DNA from: Austropuccinia psidii
Taxonomy: Eukaryota; Basidiomycota; Pucciniomycetes; Pucciniales; Sphaerophragmiaceae
Assembly: GCA_023105745.1 (NCBI GenBank)
Contig: JALGQZ010000020.1
Coordinates: 2,228,501 to 2,292,500, forward strand
DNA length: 64,000 nt
Direction of reading: 5' to 3'
Part shown: one piece after another, positions 11,870 through 23,359 of the stretch
Position numbering within the stretch: position 1 is the first letter of the stretch
How the letters are laid out: each line of letters starts with the position of its first letter
The notes under the pieces: model-generated
The model's input: the letters and a program-made list of their open reading frames with translations, nothing else
What the model was told of the DNA's origin: nothing
The model's database searches: none
Program-made: the position numbers and the translations under genes

Positions 11870-14800
11870 AATAATTAGAAATTAAAAAAAAGCTTAATCG
11901 AAGAAAATCTAAAAAAACAATTTTCTTCTTTTTATATTAAATTCGCCCAGGCAGCCAGATCCACCTACACCTCTTTTATAAGAAGTCAAATTCCATAAAA
12001 TAAAAATTAAGATGGGTGATTTCTTTTATAAAAAAACAAAAAAAATTACACTTTGGTTCCTTTTAGAGAAAATGACAGTTCCATTAAGCTTATGATTAAA
12101 AAAACAAGTCAATGAAAATGAAAGAAAAAATTCAAAAAATAAATAAGAATAATTGAGAACTTTAATTTAAAATTAAAAGTACCAAAAAAAAATCAAAAAA
12201 ATCAAAGAAAAAAGAAAAGAATTTATTTTTCAGTAAGAGTATTATAAAAAAGTACATTTGAAATTGAAATAAAATTTAATCAAAAATAAAATAAAATAAA
12301 ATAAACATAGAAAAAAAAACGAAAAATTATAAATGAGCGACAAAAGAGACCAAAAACAAAAAATCTTTCCTTTTGAAATGAAAAAACTGAGAATAACAGA
12401 GGAATTTATGCAACACGGTCAACAAGCAAAAAATATAAAAGATTGAGGCAAAATTTGAATCAAAAGAGAATTAATACACAACAAACACTAAAAATTCATC
12501 AAAGTTTAGTCTTAAAAATTCAAAAATAAAACCGAAAAAAATAAATTAATAAAAAATTCCAATGAATTAATGAAAAATATAAAATTCATAATTCTAATAT
12601 ATGTGGGCACAAAATTCCTTTTTTTACATAAATATTCACAAATGAATGTTTTTAACATTTTATAAACCAGAATTTGTTTGAATAAAGTATCCTTTATGGA
12701 CTGTTTGTTTTAAAAAAGGATATATCTAAAATTACCCTTAATTTATAATAAAGTCAATGATCAAAAGAAAAGGTTGGTTCATCGATGGATTAATTTATTT
12801 TTTATTTTCTTTTGTCACTTTTATTCTTTTTCAAGAATCTTAGTTTCTATTCAAAAGTAAAGTAGTTAATATTGGATTTGGTTGCTTTTTTATTTTCTTA
12901 GTTTTATAGAAAGAAACATTCCTTAAGATAAACCCTTCCACAAATATTTAATTCAAGTATTCCAGAAATTTTCTTCAGAGTTAGGCACACATACACTTAT
13001 GAAAATTTTTGAGGGACTTTTTGTGGAAGATTCTTGGACACAAAGTAAATTTCCCTTTAATTTTTTTCACATAAATTTATAGAATTGTTAAAGATCCTTG
13101 ACATGGCCTTTGCCATAATTATAAATATGGCATATTGATATGCATAAAATTAACCTTGGAAGGATTATTCATGCAAGGGTTAATACCTACCAAAGCTGTG
13201 TAATCATATCACAGCCTTCCCATAGGATTATATATATTTTTATCAAATGATATATTTAAGTAAATTTTCTTTTTATGTAGCATGATTCAACTTAGTTCAA
13301 CCTTGCTTGAACCTTGGTCTAGCTTTCCCCAATTGTCAGGTCTGGGACATTTGACTTAATTAATCTATAGAATACTCAATTATACAAGTATTCAAAGATG
13401 CTTACGCATAAGCATTTTACTGTGAGTTCCATTTTTAAGCAATGTATCTTAAGATTTTATTTCAGAATCTACAAGATATTCCAGTTTAAACTATACTGGA
13501 AGTTACAAAGTGTTTTAGAAAAACATCAAATTCCTTTCAAGACAGTACCTTCTCTATATTTATTATCACAAATACTGGGTTATGTATCATTTCTCAATGA
13601 AACAAACATAAACTCAAAAAGTATTAGATATTTCATGTAAATTCAATTTTAGTGCATGATTATTTCCCCAAGAATCTTTTGATGGGTTTCTTCACTTCAT
13701 ATATAAAATTAAATAGCTTGTAAAAGATTTTGGATAATAAATGTTGTGATAAAGAACCTTTGGAAAACCCCCTCATTCAAAAATGATTCATTCATTAACA
13801 AGAAAAATAATAAATTAACCATATTTTGAAAAGATATTTCCAAATTCACTGCATAATACTATTTTACCAAGTATTCTATTTAAATTAAATACTTGGCCTT
13901 TATCAATTATTTGGAAAATTTGTATGCTTTTTAGAAATACCCTTGTGCTTTGGAGATATGAACACATATCCAAAAATGTAACAAAAAACTTTACAAAACT
14001 TATTTTTATAATAAGAATTGAAATTACAATCTTAAAATAAGTAAAAGGGCCATAAAAAGGTACAAGTTATTGATCATATAAGAGTAAAATGAATAAAAAA
14101 TGTGGAATAAATTAAACAATTGGACTCCCCATCAACACCTTCATATATTAAATATCTATTCCATACCTTTAAAATCAATACTTACTGAGATAACCTGGAT
14201 ACATGCACTTTTATTATCAGTGCATATATTCATGGTTTTTGGCTCATATCTTTTGAATTACACATTATAAAGAGCTAATTAAAAAACAAATTTACCACAA
14301 AATAACTTGAATACTAAAGATATAAATTCTATTTGGCATTTTATAAGCAAGGTTAGGAACTATAAGGAGATATTAAGAAAAATAGCAAGAGCTGTTGAAA
14401 ACTCAAAATCAAAAGTGGTCCAAGCTTGAGAAAGGTAGATATTCTGATTCTGAAAGTTCATACATTAATAATTAAATTTTTTCTATTATGATATTCAAGC
14501 TAAAAACCCTTGAAATTATGGTTTGAAGTTTGAAATAGCAAATTTTGACAAAAAGATGGATTACAAGGAAAATCATTAAAAATAGAGTTTTGATGATGTA
14601 ATTAAGTCCTCTTGGAATATTAGTGAAGTTATTCTAAGCTATCAGAATTCACTCCTTGAGTCTCTGAAGCATGAATAAGGTTTAAAGTTAAGGCTTAACA
14701 ATGATCATTTCTGATCATTAATTGCAACATTCTTTTACATTTAACAGTTGAATAAGAGATTAAACTGGTTTATATTAATATTTTCTGATTGAAAATTTTC

Positions 14801-14980
14801 AAAATCACAAACGCAAACCACTTTTAAAGCCTATTATTTCATCAATATTAGAGCTACAGTGATAACTTCAAAAAATAATTTGATAATGAGATAAGAAGGT
14901 TCAATACTGATGTAAATGTCACCAAAACTTAAGCTATTGATAAATTAGAGTGGGTACTATAAGTGAACTTCCACTATAAG
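11870..14980. other. AT-rich DNA; probably includes U3 of the copy C LTR
   Basis: No gene is supported. Because an LTR promoter and end are visible at 14993-15700, the U3 part of that LTR should begin somewhere in the 13-14.5 kb range, but I found no convincing polypurine tract plus TG start and do not set a boundary. Confidence 0.3.
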
Positions 14981-14992
14981 GAAGGATATTTA

Positions 14993-15700
14993 CTATAAAA
15001 GGACCTCTTCTTCATCTGTTTCCCCATCAGAAACATCGAATACAATAAAACATCAAATAAAGGGTAATTTTTTTATTCTTTAGATATAAGAATATTCTAT
15101 TATTGAATAGAAAATATTAATATTTTATTAATTACTATCTTAGACATTTTTACTACAATATCTCATTGTTTTTGTTAAAGATCTCTTAAAAATCTATAAA
15201 TCCATGTAAAAATAATAAAATTTGTGATTCCCTCTATTTTTTATTGCAAATACAATTGAAATAAGTTTTATTTGTATTATTAGGCATAAATTCATTCAAT
15301 ACTATTGTATTATGTGTTAGAAGTAAGCTAATTTGTCTTATTATAATATTTTTTTCTCTTATATTATTATTAATAATTCTATAATTAATGTAAATAGTAT
15401 TTATATTAATTAACAACTTCTATATTTTAGATATTATAGCTATAAATTATTATTTATCATTAGTTAGCAATTCTTTACGCATTTATTAATTATTGGCAAC
15501 ATGAAGAAATTGCCATAAATTTATCAATTTGTTATGTTCTTTTTCTAATATATTGATATTATTTTACTATTTCTTAATAATAATATTTATTTATAATTAT
15601 GATATTTATTATTTTAATTATTCATTAAATGAAGACATTAACATTGCAATAAGTGAGATATTAGGAATTTTTATTTATTGTTTGATAGTCAAACCTTACA
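14993..15700 (+). mobile_element. Promoter/R/U5 part of a Ty3/gypsy LTR (copy C)
   Basis: A TATA box, TATAAAAGG, sits at 14993-15001 and is followed by a C/T-rich start region, as in the LTR at 26.4-28.3 kb, where TTAAAAGAGACC precedes a similar stretch. The LTR ends with TTACA at 15700, the same last five bases as the shared LTR of copies A and B (TTACA at 28277), and is followed by a very similar 20-base stretch. The distance from promoter to LTR end is about 700 bases here and about 600 in the younger LTR. The 5' boundary is not determined. Confidence 0.55.
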
Positions 15701-15716
15701 TTTGGGTCCTTGCCAT
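15701..15716 (+). promoter_or_regulatory. Candidate primer-binding site of copy C
   Basis: TTTGGGTCCTTGCCATG directly follows the LTR end. It contains TGG, as expected for pairing to a tRNA CCA tail, and aligns with TTTGGGGGCCTGGCCATG at 28278. The priming tRNA was not identified. Confidence 0.45.
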
Positions 15717-16062
15717 GATATTTACTGAAAAGACCATATAAGAAGATTCAAATTGTTTTTATTTAATAATAATTTAAATATGTAATCAATTTGAAATCTA
15801 TTGAGGAATTTTTAAAGTCAGTTTATTGTCTTGCATGTTCTTTTTGATATCCATAGACTTGCAAGAACTTTCTTTTATTGACTCTGGTAATGAAAAAAGA
15901 TATTTATAAATTAAATTTATAAATTTATATTATAATTTGATTAGAAAAATCATATTATTTCTTATCATTTATAAATTAAAAATAAAAAAATAAAAATAAA
16001 AAATATATTTTTTTCCTTTTACTTAATTATCTTAAATAAAAGATATAAAAGAAATCTTTTAC

Positions 16063-16281
16063 ATGGAAATTCCCATATATTTGAAAAAGAATTATATTTA
16101 TTTGTTCTTTTTTGTGTTTGAAGGTAACCCAACACAGGAAAATCAAACCACTGCTGAAAGCCTGGTAGAAGAAGCTTGCAAAAGTTCTCCAACACCAGTT
16201 GTTACTAAGAATAGAAAAGCTAAGAAATTGATTTTTCCAGGGCTCACAATGGAGGACTCTGAAGGTGAGCTCCTCTCTTGA
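16063..16281 (+). pseudogene. Leader reading frame upstream of gag, copy C
   Basis: A short frame about 360 bases after the LTR end includes GNPTQENQTTAES and ends SEGELLS. Copy B has a frame at the same place (28630-28830) with a weakly similar G-N/T-T/E-S pattern. In both copies it ends in a splice-donor-like sequence (GAAG|GTGAGC here, AAAG|GTGTGT in B) just before the gag ATG. Either it is a spliced leader exon joined to Gag or a chance frame kept by common descent. Copy C is inactive, so the frame here is a relic. Confidence 0.4.
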
Positions 16282-16340
16282 ACTTCCTTAAAAAAGAACT
16301 TTTCTTTTTCTGACTTCTTTTTATCTCTTATTTTCTCAAA

Positions 16341-17740
16341 ATGGCTACTATAAGAGGTTCCCAATACTTCATCCCATTGGATTGAGGTTGACTCAGAAGT
16401 AGAAATAATCCCACAAAAGAGAAAATAGAGGGAAAAATCCTCAGTGGAACAGACTCAACACAAGGAAGTGCTTTATCCCAAAGGCAAGTCCCTGAAATGC
16501 CCATTATGTCTGAGCCTGAATTGGAACTAAATATGTGTCATTAAAACAGAGACAAAGCAAATTTAGAGGGCTCAGATAGAAATATAAATGAACCAGTACA
16601 AATAGTATTACACAGTCAAAAAAAACAAACACTGGCAAATGCCACCAAAACACACCAAGGAGTGATCAGCTCCTGGAACATCCTCAAAACGTTCCTAATG
16701 GAGGAGGAAATAGTGAGATCCTCCAATGGATGGTATCAACTATCATCCAAACCTCAAGTAAACAGAAGAAAGGATTGTCAAAACAAAAAGAGGAAGGAAA
16801 GCAAGGAAGAAGCCCCAGAAGCTTCTACCAGCATGCCACAAGCCAAAAAGAACTGCAAGAAACCACATTCCCCTGGTTACAGTATCACAATAATCCAAAA
16901 AGATGGCATAGGAAATGTCTTCAACATGGCCATAACTTTGATGGAATTCAAGGACAAAGAGGAATGAAGAATGAGAAAACCCTCTTTCCCAAAGAAATAA
17001 CTTTGTCTCCTGATTCTTTAAATACTTTCACAGAAGTCAAAAAATAGCATATTAAATTTAAAATACATTGAAGAAATTCTATCATCACTAAAATAAATAA
17101 ACAGTAATATATTATCTTTAAGCCAAATTGTTGTGCAGAATAAACAAATAGAAAATATTGAATTTATGGTTGAAAATAATAAACCAAGAATTTTAATTGA
17201 CAATACTCCAAAATTAATACAAGGAGAAAAATAGTTATATAAATACATAAAGGATATAAAAGACAAAACTTTGATAATAAATCATCAACAGAGTATTTAC
17301 AAATTAACAAAAAAGACAAACAGATTGTCATTTTCTGTTGAAACATTTGAAGAAAAGACTTCATCACACCAAAACCTACTTCTGGACCATATAGAAAATA
17401 TGAATGAAGCAAGGATGAATCCAAAATATGATATTAAAAATTAAATCAGACTTATTACTGAGAAAATGGATAAAGTAAATGAGGTTAATTTGAATATGCA
17501 AAATTTATCAAAACCCTTTTCCCACTGTAGAACTCCTTTTAGTTTGGGATTGGATAGGGCAGTCCTTGAAGGGGAAATCACAGGAAAACAGTTTGAAATT
17601 TATGAAATAGGCCTGTAAAAAAGGGTGCTAATGGTGTTTTAGCTTCCCCTCTGAATTTACTAAACAATCTCCCTACAGAGCTCACAAATAAATATTTAAG
17701 ATTGCAGCTTTACAACTAGAGAAGACTTTCAGAAGTCTCT
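16341..17740 (+). pseudogene. gag: Ty3/gypsy gag relic, copy C
   Basis: The frame starting at the ATG at 16341 reads MATIRGSQYF, matching the start MVHTRNGSNYS of copy B, and stops after 14 codons. Downstream pieces in other frames match copy B Gag: the run VFNMAITLMEFKDKEE at about 16905-16967 corresponds to [16 protein letters not shown] in B, and the A/S/T/P/K-rich segment before it also aligns in character. After about 17050 similarity fades into AT-rich sequence with many stops. Neither zinc knuckle, protease nor polymerase of this copy is found, so it is a 5' fragment (LTR to gag). It is clearly more diverged from A and B than they are from each other. Confidence 0.65.
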
Positions 17741-19490
17741 ATCATACCTAATAAATAATAATCCTAATGATAATATACTACTAGTTTAAAATGATGAATT
17801 TTTAGGTGACTCAAAGATAATAATTGAGTAGTTGAGTAGATAAATAGTAGATAAAATAGTACTGAGTGGTGACTTGGGTTATTTCTTTTGTTAAGAGTAA
17901 TTGATTTTTTGAATGGGTAATAGTTCAATATGAGAATATGTAGTGACAGTGAGTATATCTGATAATTTGTTTATTGGTTAAATGGCTGTAATTTATAAAT
18001 AATGTAGATCATAGTTTAAATACAATTTTGATAATAATACTAGTGGTTGCTGATAAGTAATAGTAGTTATATATGATAACACCACTATAATTCTAAAAGA
18101 AATACTGGTGAAGGTTGATGAATATTTTACTATTTGTATCAGTAATAATGGATGATAATAAATAATAAGATTTACTAATAGTAATGGTTATGAAACTACT
18201 AATGTTTATTTTATCTTGATTAGATAATAAAAATATTAATATTGTTTTCCTTCTAGTGGGAAAAGTATAATATGAATATTTTGTTGAATATGAGTATTTG
18301 ACTAATAGATCAATTTATAATATAGGCAGACCTGCTGTTAGCTACAGCTACTTATAAATAACTATTGGTGTAATGGAATAATAATAATAATAATTTCTAG
18401 ATTAACCTACTAGTAAGGGATGAATAATTATTCTACTTCTTGGTATATAATTACTTGCATAAGGCAAGAGGAGAAAATGAGAGAGAGAGGCCTCCTTTTA
18501 TTTTGTGAGAAGTACTCATGGGCTCTCCATGTAAAGTTTCATTCTTGCCCTTGAGATAATTTTGCTGGTGTGAATTTTTGTAACAAAATTCAGATGACTT
18601 ATCCGTTACAATGCATTAGTAAGCTTCCACAGCCTTGATGAATCAATTCTGGTGAGTAAGATTGAGATTGGTGTCATATTATTGAAATATTTTCACCATT
18701 TGTTTGGCAAAAATTAAGATTGAGATGTTTTTCTTGGTAGGTATTTTGATAAAATATCAGGTGACTTCTCCTTTAAACTGATTTATTCAGCTTGAACAGC
18801 CTTGAGGAATTAATGCTGGTGAGTAAAAGGATGAATATAGTGTCATGTGAATAAGCCCTTGTATAATTTGTTTGTAAGATTTATTTAATTCCAGGTGATC
18901 ATTTTGTGTAATGTGGGGATATCTTTTTGAGTTTTAATTCCTGATTAATTTAATTTCTGTGTAATCTACAGTTTAGTGAATTTTCCTTGCATTCATCTAG
19001 TTAAGCTTTGATTGAGCTGAATTTAATGATCCTGAGGCTGTTTAATGTGGGAATAGCTTGTAAGCCGTAATATCTGATCACTGTAATTTCTGTGTAGCTC
19101 TGAGCTTAGTGTATTTTACTTGTACTAAGTTGAATCTCATATTTTCAGATGAGCCTTGTGTTTTATAAACTGTATTTTGATGATTGTAATTATTAATAAT
19201 AGAAGCATCCTGATGGATTTGGAGTGGATATAAGACTACAATTCTACTTTTTCCATTTAATTTTGAGTTCTCTGTATGTATTGAACCTATATTGTTGATT
19301 CTGTAACCATTATATATAATTTTTCTTGTATAGCTCCATAAGATTGGATTCCTCTATTATTCAATCAATTATAGAAATATGTTGGCTGTCTTTATTCTGC
19401 ATGCTAAATTCCTCCTTTACTGCATTCTATTTCTGCTATTACTGTGTTTTTTGATTTTAATAACATATTTTAATTTATGAATTCCTGAAT
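17740..19490. other. AT-rich DNA with AAT runs, no gene seen
   Basis: Contains an (ATA)n run near 18380-18400 and otherwise no recognised domain, RNA gene or defined repeat. Confidence 0.35.
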
Positions 19491-19699
19491 TAGTCATTGT
19501 GATCTTGATTTTTTCCAAGTTTGAATTTCCAAAAGAATTTCTTGAAACTGGGAAGAAGTCATGGAATACCACATTCCCTCTCCATTCAATGCTGTCCCCA
19601 GAATTCCAGTTTCAAGTAAATTATGCTGGATTCATAAATGAGAATTTTCCTTCTTTGAATCTTCCCACAGTACAGCTGTATTGGTTTAAATGTGGGAGT

Positions 19700-20420
19700 T
19701 TGACGTTAAAACTGCTATAACTTTGCCAATTTTTAATATATTGAGCTCAAAGTTGGTTCATTGTGTAGCCCTGAATGGGATCTACACAATTGTACCTCAT
19801 TTTGGCATGGCTAAAACTAAATATGGCAAAGTTATGCCATGTTCAATTTTAGTTATCCAAATATATTATTATCTCAAAATTCATATGGAACTTGTTTTCC
19901 CCATGAAATTTGATCTAGATGAGATATGGGGTAATCAATTGCACCATCAGATAGCCCTGATTGCACTCTTTCCAAAAAGACCCCACTTTGGGTATCTCAC
20001 ACTAAAGCTGTGGCAGCTGGATGAGAGGTGAATATTGTATTCACCCTTATTTGACCTTATTTTGGCCATAGATTCTATGGTTTTGGTGCTAGCTCAATCT
20101 GGCTAGTAGCATTGTATAGACCTGATCGGGAGCTTCAATTAGAATCCCCATTTGATGGGGTTCAGCCTCTTTCTCTGGATTTTAGATGAGAGGTGAAAAT
20201 TAAGGTTTATGCTCAGCAACTGCTTTGAGCTTGAATAACTTTGTTATTCTTTTTCCTATGATTATGGGACTTAAATATTGATAAAGAGGTGAGTTTTTCC
20301 TTTGTTTTGACACCCTTTTAGCTGGTTTAGCTCAGCTCCATGTTTTGGTGGTATCTTGGCTTTACCATTGGTTTATGGTATTCTGGTAGTAATGCTTGTG
20401 CTGTGGTTTTGAGTCACAGG
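19700..20420 (+). mobile_element. Probable 5' flank of the Tc1-like relic
   Basis: This stretch precedes the transposase relic and contains an inverted pair, ATAACTTTGCC (19717-19727) and GGCAAAGTTAT (19825-19835), in a small block of palindromic character. It may be the subterminal region of the Tc1-like element, but no TA-flanked terminal repeat was proven. Confidence 0.3.
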
Positions 20421-20429
20421 CTGGGACTC

Positions 20430-21052
20430 AAGGCCATCGCTGCTGGACAATTGACAATTGGGCCAAAGTGCTCTGGACTAAAGAATCAGAATTTGCACTC
20501 AATAAGAAAGCTAATTGATTTTGTGTGTAGAGAACCCCTCAAGTGAAATGGCTCATGGAGAACCTTGCCATCAACCAACCCTCCAGCCAATAATCAATAA
20601 TGATTTGGGGGGCATTCTGTTCAGCCAAGCAATCAATATTGGATATTCTCAAAGGCTAAATGACATTGGCCAAAATAATATAGAAGGTTTATTGGACAGC
20701 ACTTCAACCTTTCATTGAGCACATGGAAATGGACCCATGGATCATGGGACAACACTGCCTTGTTATTACGGAAGATAACGCACTTATCCACACTTCCAAC
20801 CTCAGAAATGAATGGCCACAATGGCATTCAATCAACAAGATTATCTGGCTAGCACATTTTCCCAATCTTAAACCAATTGAAAATTTTTGGAAGACAATGA
20901 AGAGTCTAGCTGCAAACAATGGCTGAATTGCAAGTGGCAATCCAGTCAGCATGGGATGACATCCCTTGGGGTTTGTTTGATTACTTTCTGTTGTCCATGC
21001 CCCGCCAAATGGAGATGGTGATTGCTATGAATGGTGGTCCTACTTCATACTA
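20430..21052 (+). pseudogene. Tc1/mariner-like transposase relic (DDE_3)
   Basis: Pieces in two frames line up with the catalytic domain of Tc1-family transposases. In order: IDNWAKVLWTKESEFAL near 20450-20500 (the family has W-[ST]-D-E-S, so the first catalytic Asp is replaced by Lys); a middle part at about 20520-20720; then ITEDNALIHTS near 20770-20800, which carries the second Asp; FPNLKPIENFW near 20860-20890, which carries the Glu; and a C-terminal segment ending MPRQMEMVIAMNGGPTSY with a stop at about 21050. The N-terminal helix-turn-helix part is missing or unrecognisable and several frameshifts and stops break the frame. It is inactive. The motif order and spacing make the family call firm. 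Confidence 0.8.
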
Positions 21053-21149
21053 GGACCACCATTCTGAATTTGTAAGTTTTCTCTCTTAATTGGCTCTTTT
21101 TAACATGGACACTGATCTGGTTTGCATCAAATAGTTTTTTCTTGGGTTG

Positions 21150-23358
21150 TTCCAAATATTATTATTACAGTCAAGATTCATTGAGGTTGCAAAAATTTAT
21201 TGTATGTATTATTCTTGAATTTGGGATTTTTAGCTTTAAGTTCATTCCTTCTTTCTTTATTGAGGTATTTCTCTTCAAATTGCTCCTTGTTTCTATCATA
21301 TTGATTCCCAATGTCTTTATTTTATTCTTGTTATGTGACCAGTACTCATGTTGTGTTGAAATTTCATATTGCCTTGCCAAATGGACTTGCAAGCTTGGGA
21401 ATAGCTTTTTATTCTATGTACTCCAAGTATATTGCATCTCTTCCTTGGTGAGTTTTTCTTTTTTACTTTATTATGTTTTTTCATTTGGTGCTTTCTTTAT
21501 TTCTCCTAGACATTTTAAATGCTGGGCTGAGAATTGATGATATTGTTCAGTTATTTTGTAGACTTCCAGGTTGCAATTTTCATTCCTCAAAGGCTGCCAA
21601 TTGGTATAGCCTTCCTAGGTAAATTGGTCCTCTGTAAGCAAAATTCCTTCTTCTTCAAGTTCTTCCATATTTTTTTTTGATAAAGCATCTTTACCCTGTT
21701 TTTTGTCTGTCACTTATTTCTTCATTTTTGTTTATTTGGCTTATCTTGGCTTTGTTCAAGGAAAAGTAATTCATTACCAGATTCAAATTGGTCTTTTCTT
21801 TATCAGAGTGATGGTGTGGGGTAGGTGAGTTTTCTTTTTTTGCATTGGTTGAATTTCTTATAGGATTTGAACTACACATTCCATTTGGCTGTGGTTTGTT
21901 TTCCAAACAACTTGTTCTATATGATTTCTGATTTTGGAAGAATCTTTAGGTTTGGAGTTAATTGATTCTTTATTTTGAGTAATTTCACTTACTTTCTGGT
22001 GAAAATAACTTTTTTGATAGCTTTATTTTCATGTTGAGTTTCCATTGTAACCTTGCTGTTTGGGTTTAAAGTTTAAAGGTGCTGAGAATATTTTGGGAGT
22101 ATTGGATCCTTATTGGATGTAGGAATATGAAATAGGTCATTTTCTTTTGGGAGATATGTATCTGATCCTTCTTTTAGGTCTTGAATTGGACCTTTGGACA
22201 AATCCTGTTCTGATTTCTTTGTAAAAATTTCTGAATTGTTTAGGTTTTGTTTGGTAATATCTTCCTTTTCCATAATAAGCCTTGGGTCAGTTTTTAAAAT
22301 ATTTGAGGTGGAAAGTTGAAGTTTTGGAATTTTATCATTGTTGCTTTTGAGTGATGCTTCTGGCCTGAGTAATTCTAAAAATCCAACTGGTGAACTAGTT
22401 ACTTCTTGTGGTAAGAGTGATCTAATTTCATCCACATTATCTTTGATGTTGGTTTTTCTGGATTCATTCTTTGAAGTTTCTTGACAATAATTATTGTCAT
22501 TTTTGGGTGATTATAAATAACATTTTCCAAGATTCTATTTAATTCTGAAGATTCTTTAGGTTTTGAGATGGAGTCAATACTTTCTTCCTGAACTATGGGG
22601 TTGTCTTGATTTTTGAGATCTTTATTTAGGGTAATTTTGTATTTGAGTGCAATTTACTTTAAGGAATTCAATTTCAATTTATTAGGCTGAGAGTTCAGAC
22701 TCCTTGCTTCTGCTGTGATATTCATTATTGTTACAACTGGTTTTATACTTGAAGTCCAATTATTCTTAAATATTCCTTTTGATAGGGACTTTAATGCTTT
22801 TATAGATGATAGGATCTTGGTGAGTGGTTTTCTTCTGATGTCTTCAGGGTTCTTGAGATTATCACTGTTTATGGCTTGACATATTTGGTTACAAGTCTTT
22901 TCATTTTTGCTTCTTGAGATTGAAATTCCTGTAAGGTTTCTTTCTTTAGGATTTGAATTGATATCTTCTGTATTAACTGAGGCTAATTTGACTTTTATTT
23001 CCCTTCTGTCTTCAGATTCCTCTATTTCTTCTTCCTTAATTACTTGGTGAGGATGTTCTTCTGAAACTGCCTGATTGTTTGAAGTTGGTTCTTTTTCTAC
23101 TGGAAATTCTTTCCACTCAACTAATTTTGAATCTACACAAACTTCCATTTCTGCTTGTGGCTCTTCTCTCCATTCTTCTTTCTGTGATTAAAAAGCTGAT
23201 AAGAAAAATCTTCTTCCATCTGGCTCTATGTAGCTGAATATTTCCCCTTTTTGCTAAGAAAAATCTAATCTGATGTTATGGTTTGCAAGGAAGGGCCTTT
23301 CCAATATTTTGTGAACTGCTCCTCTTGCCACAAAGAGGTGAATATTTCTTTCTTCTTA
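21150..23358 (-). pseudogene. Minus-strand gypsy-type element relic D (protease end plus linker)
   Basis: Read on the minus strand from 23358, one frame gives LFVARGAVHKILERPFLANH and then GEIFSYIEPDGRRFFL (about 23245-23200). This is the pattern of the C-terminal part of retropepsin-like proteases in fungal gypsy elements (an LGRPFL-type core followed by a GEI-SY-EPDGRR linker). It continues into a long E/K/S/N-rich linker, open at 22654-23148 and, after a frame change, at 22073-22435, then decays through 21691-21906 and 21171-21392. No membrane segment or polymerase motif is seen downstream. The relic stops exactly where copy A polymerase begins on the other strand. The protease-end call rests on remembered family patterns. 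Confidence 0.5.
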
Positions 23359-23359
23359 A

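Noticed and set aside
20633..20952. Minus-strand frames over the Tc1-like relic
   Set aside because: Shadows of the transposase coding strand; no domain on the minus strand.
21142..21537. 131-codon plus-strand hydrophobic frame
   Set aside because: Antisense of the hydrophilic minus-strand relic D; hydrophobicity follows from complementing A/G-rich codons.
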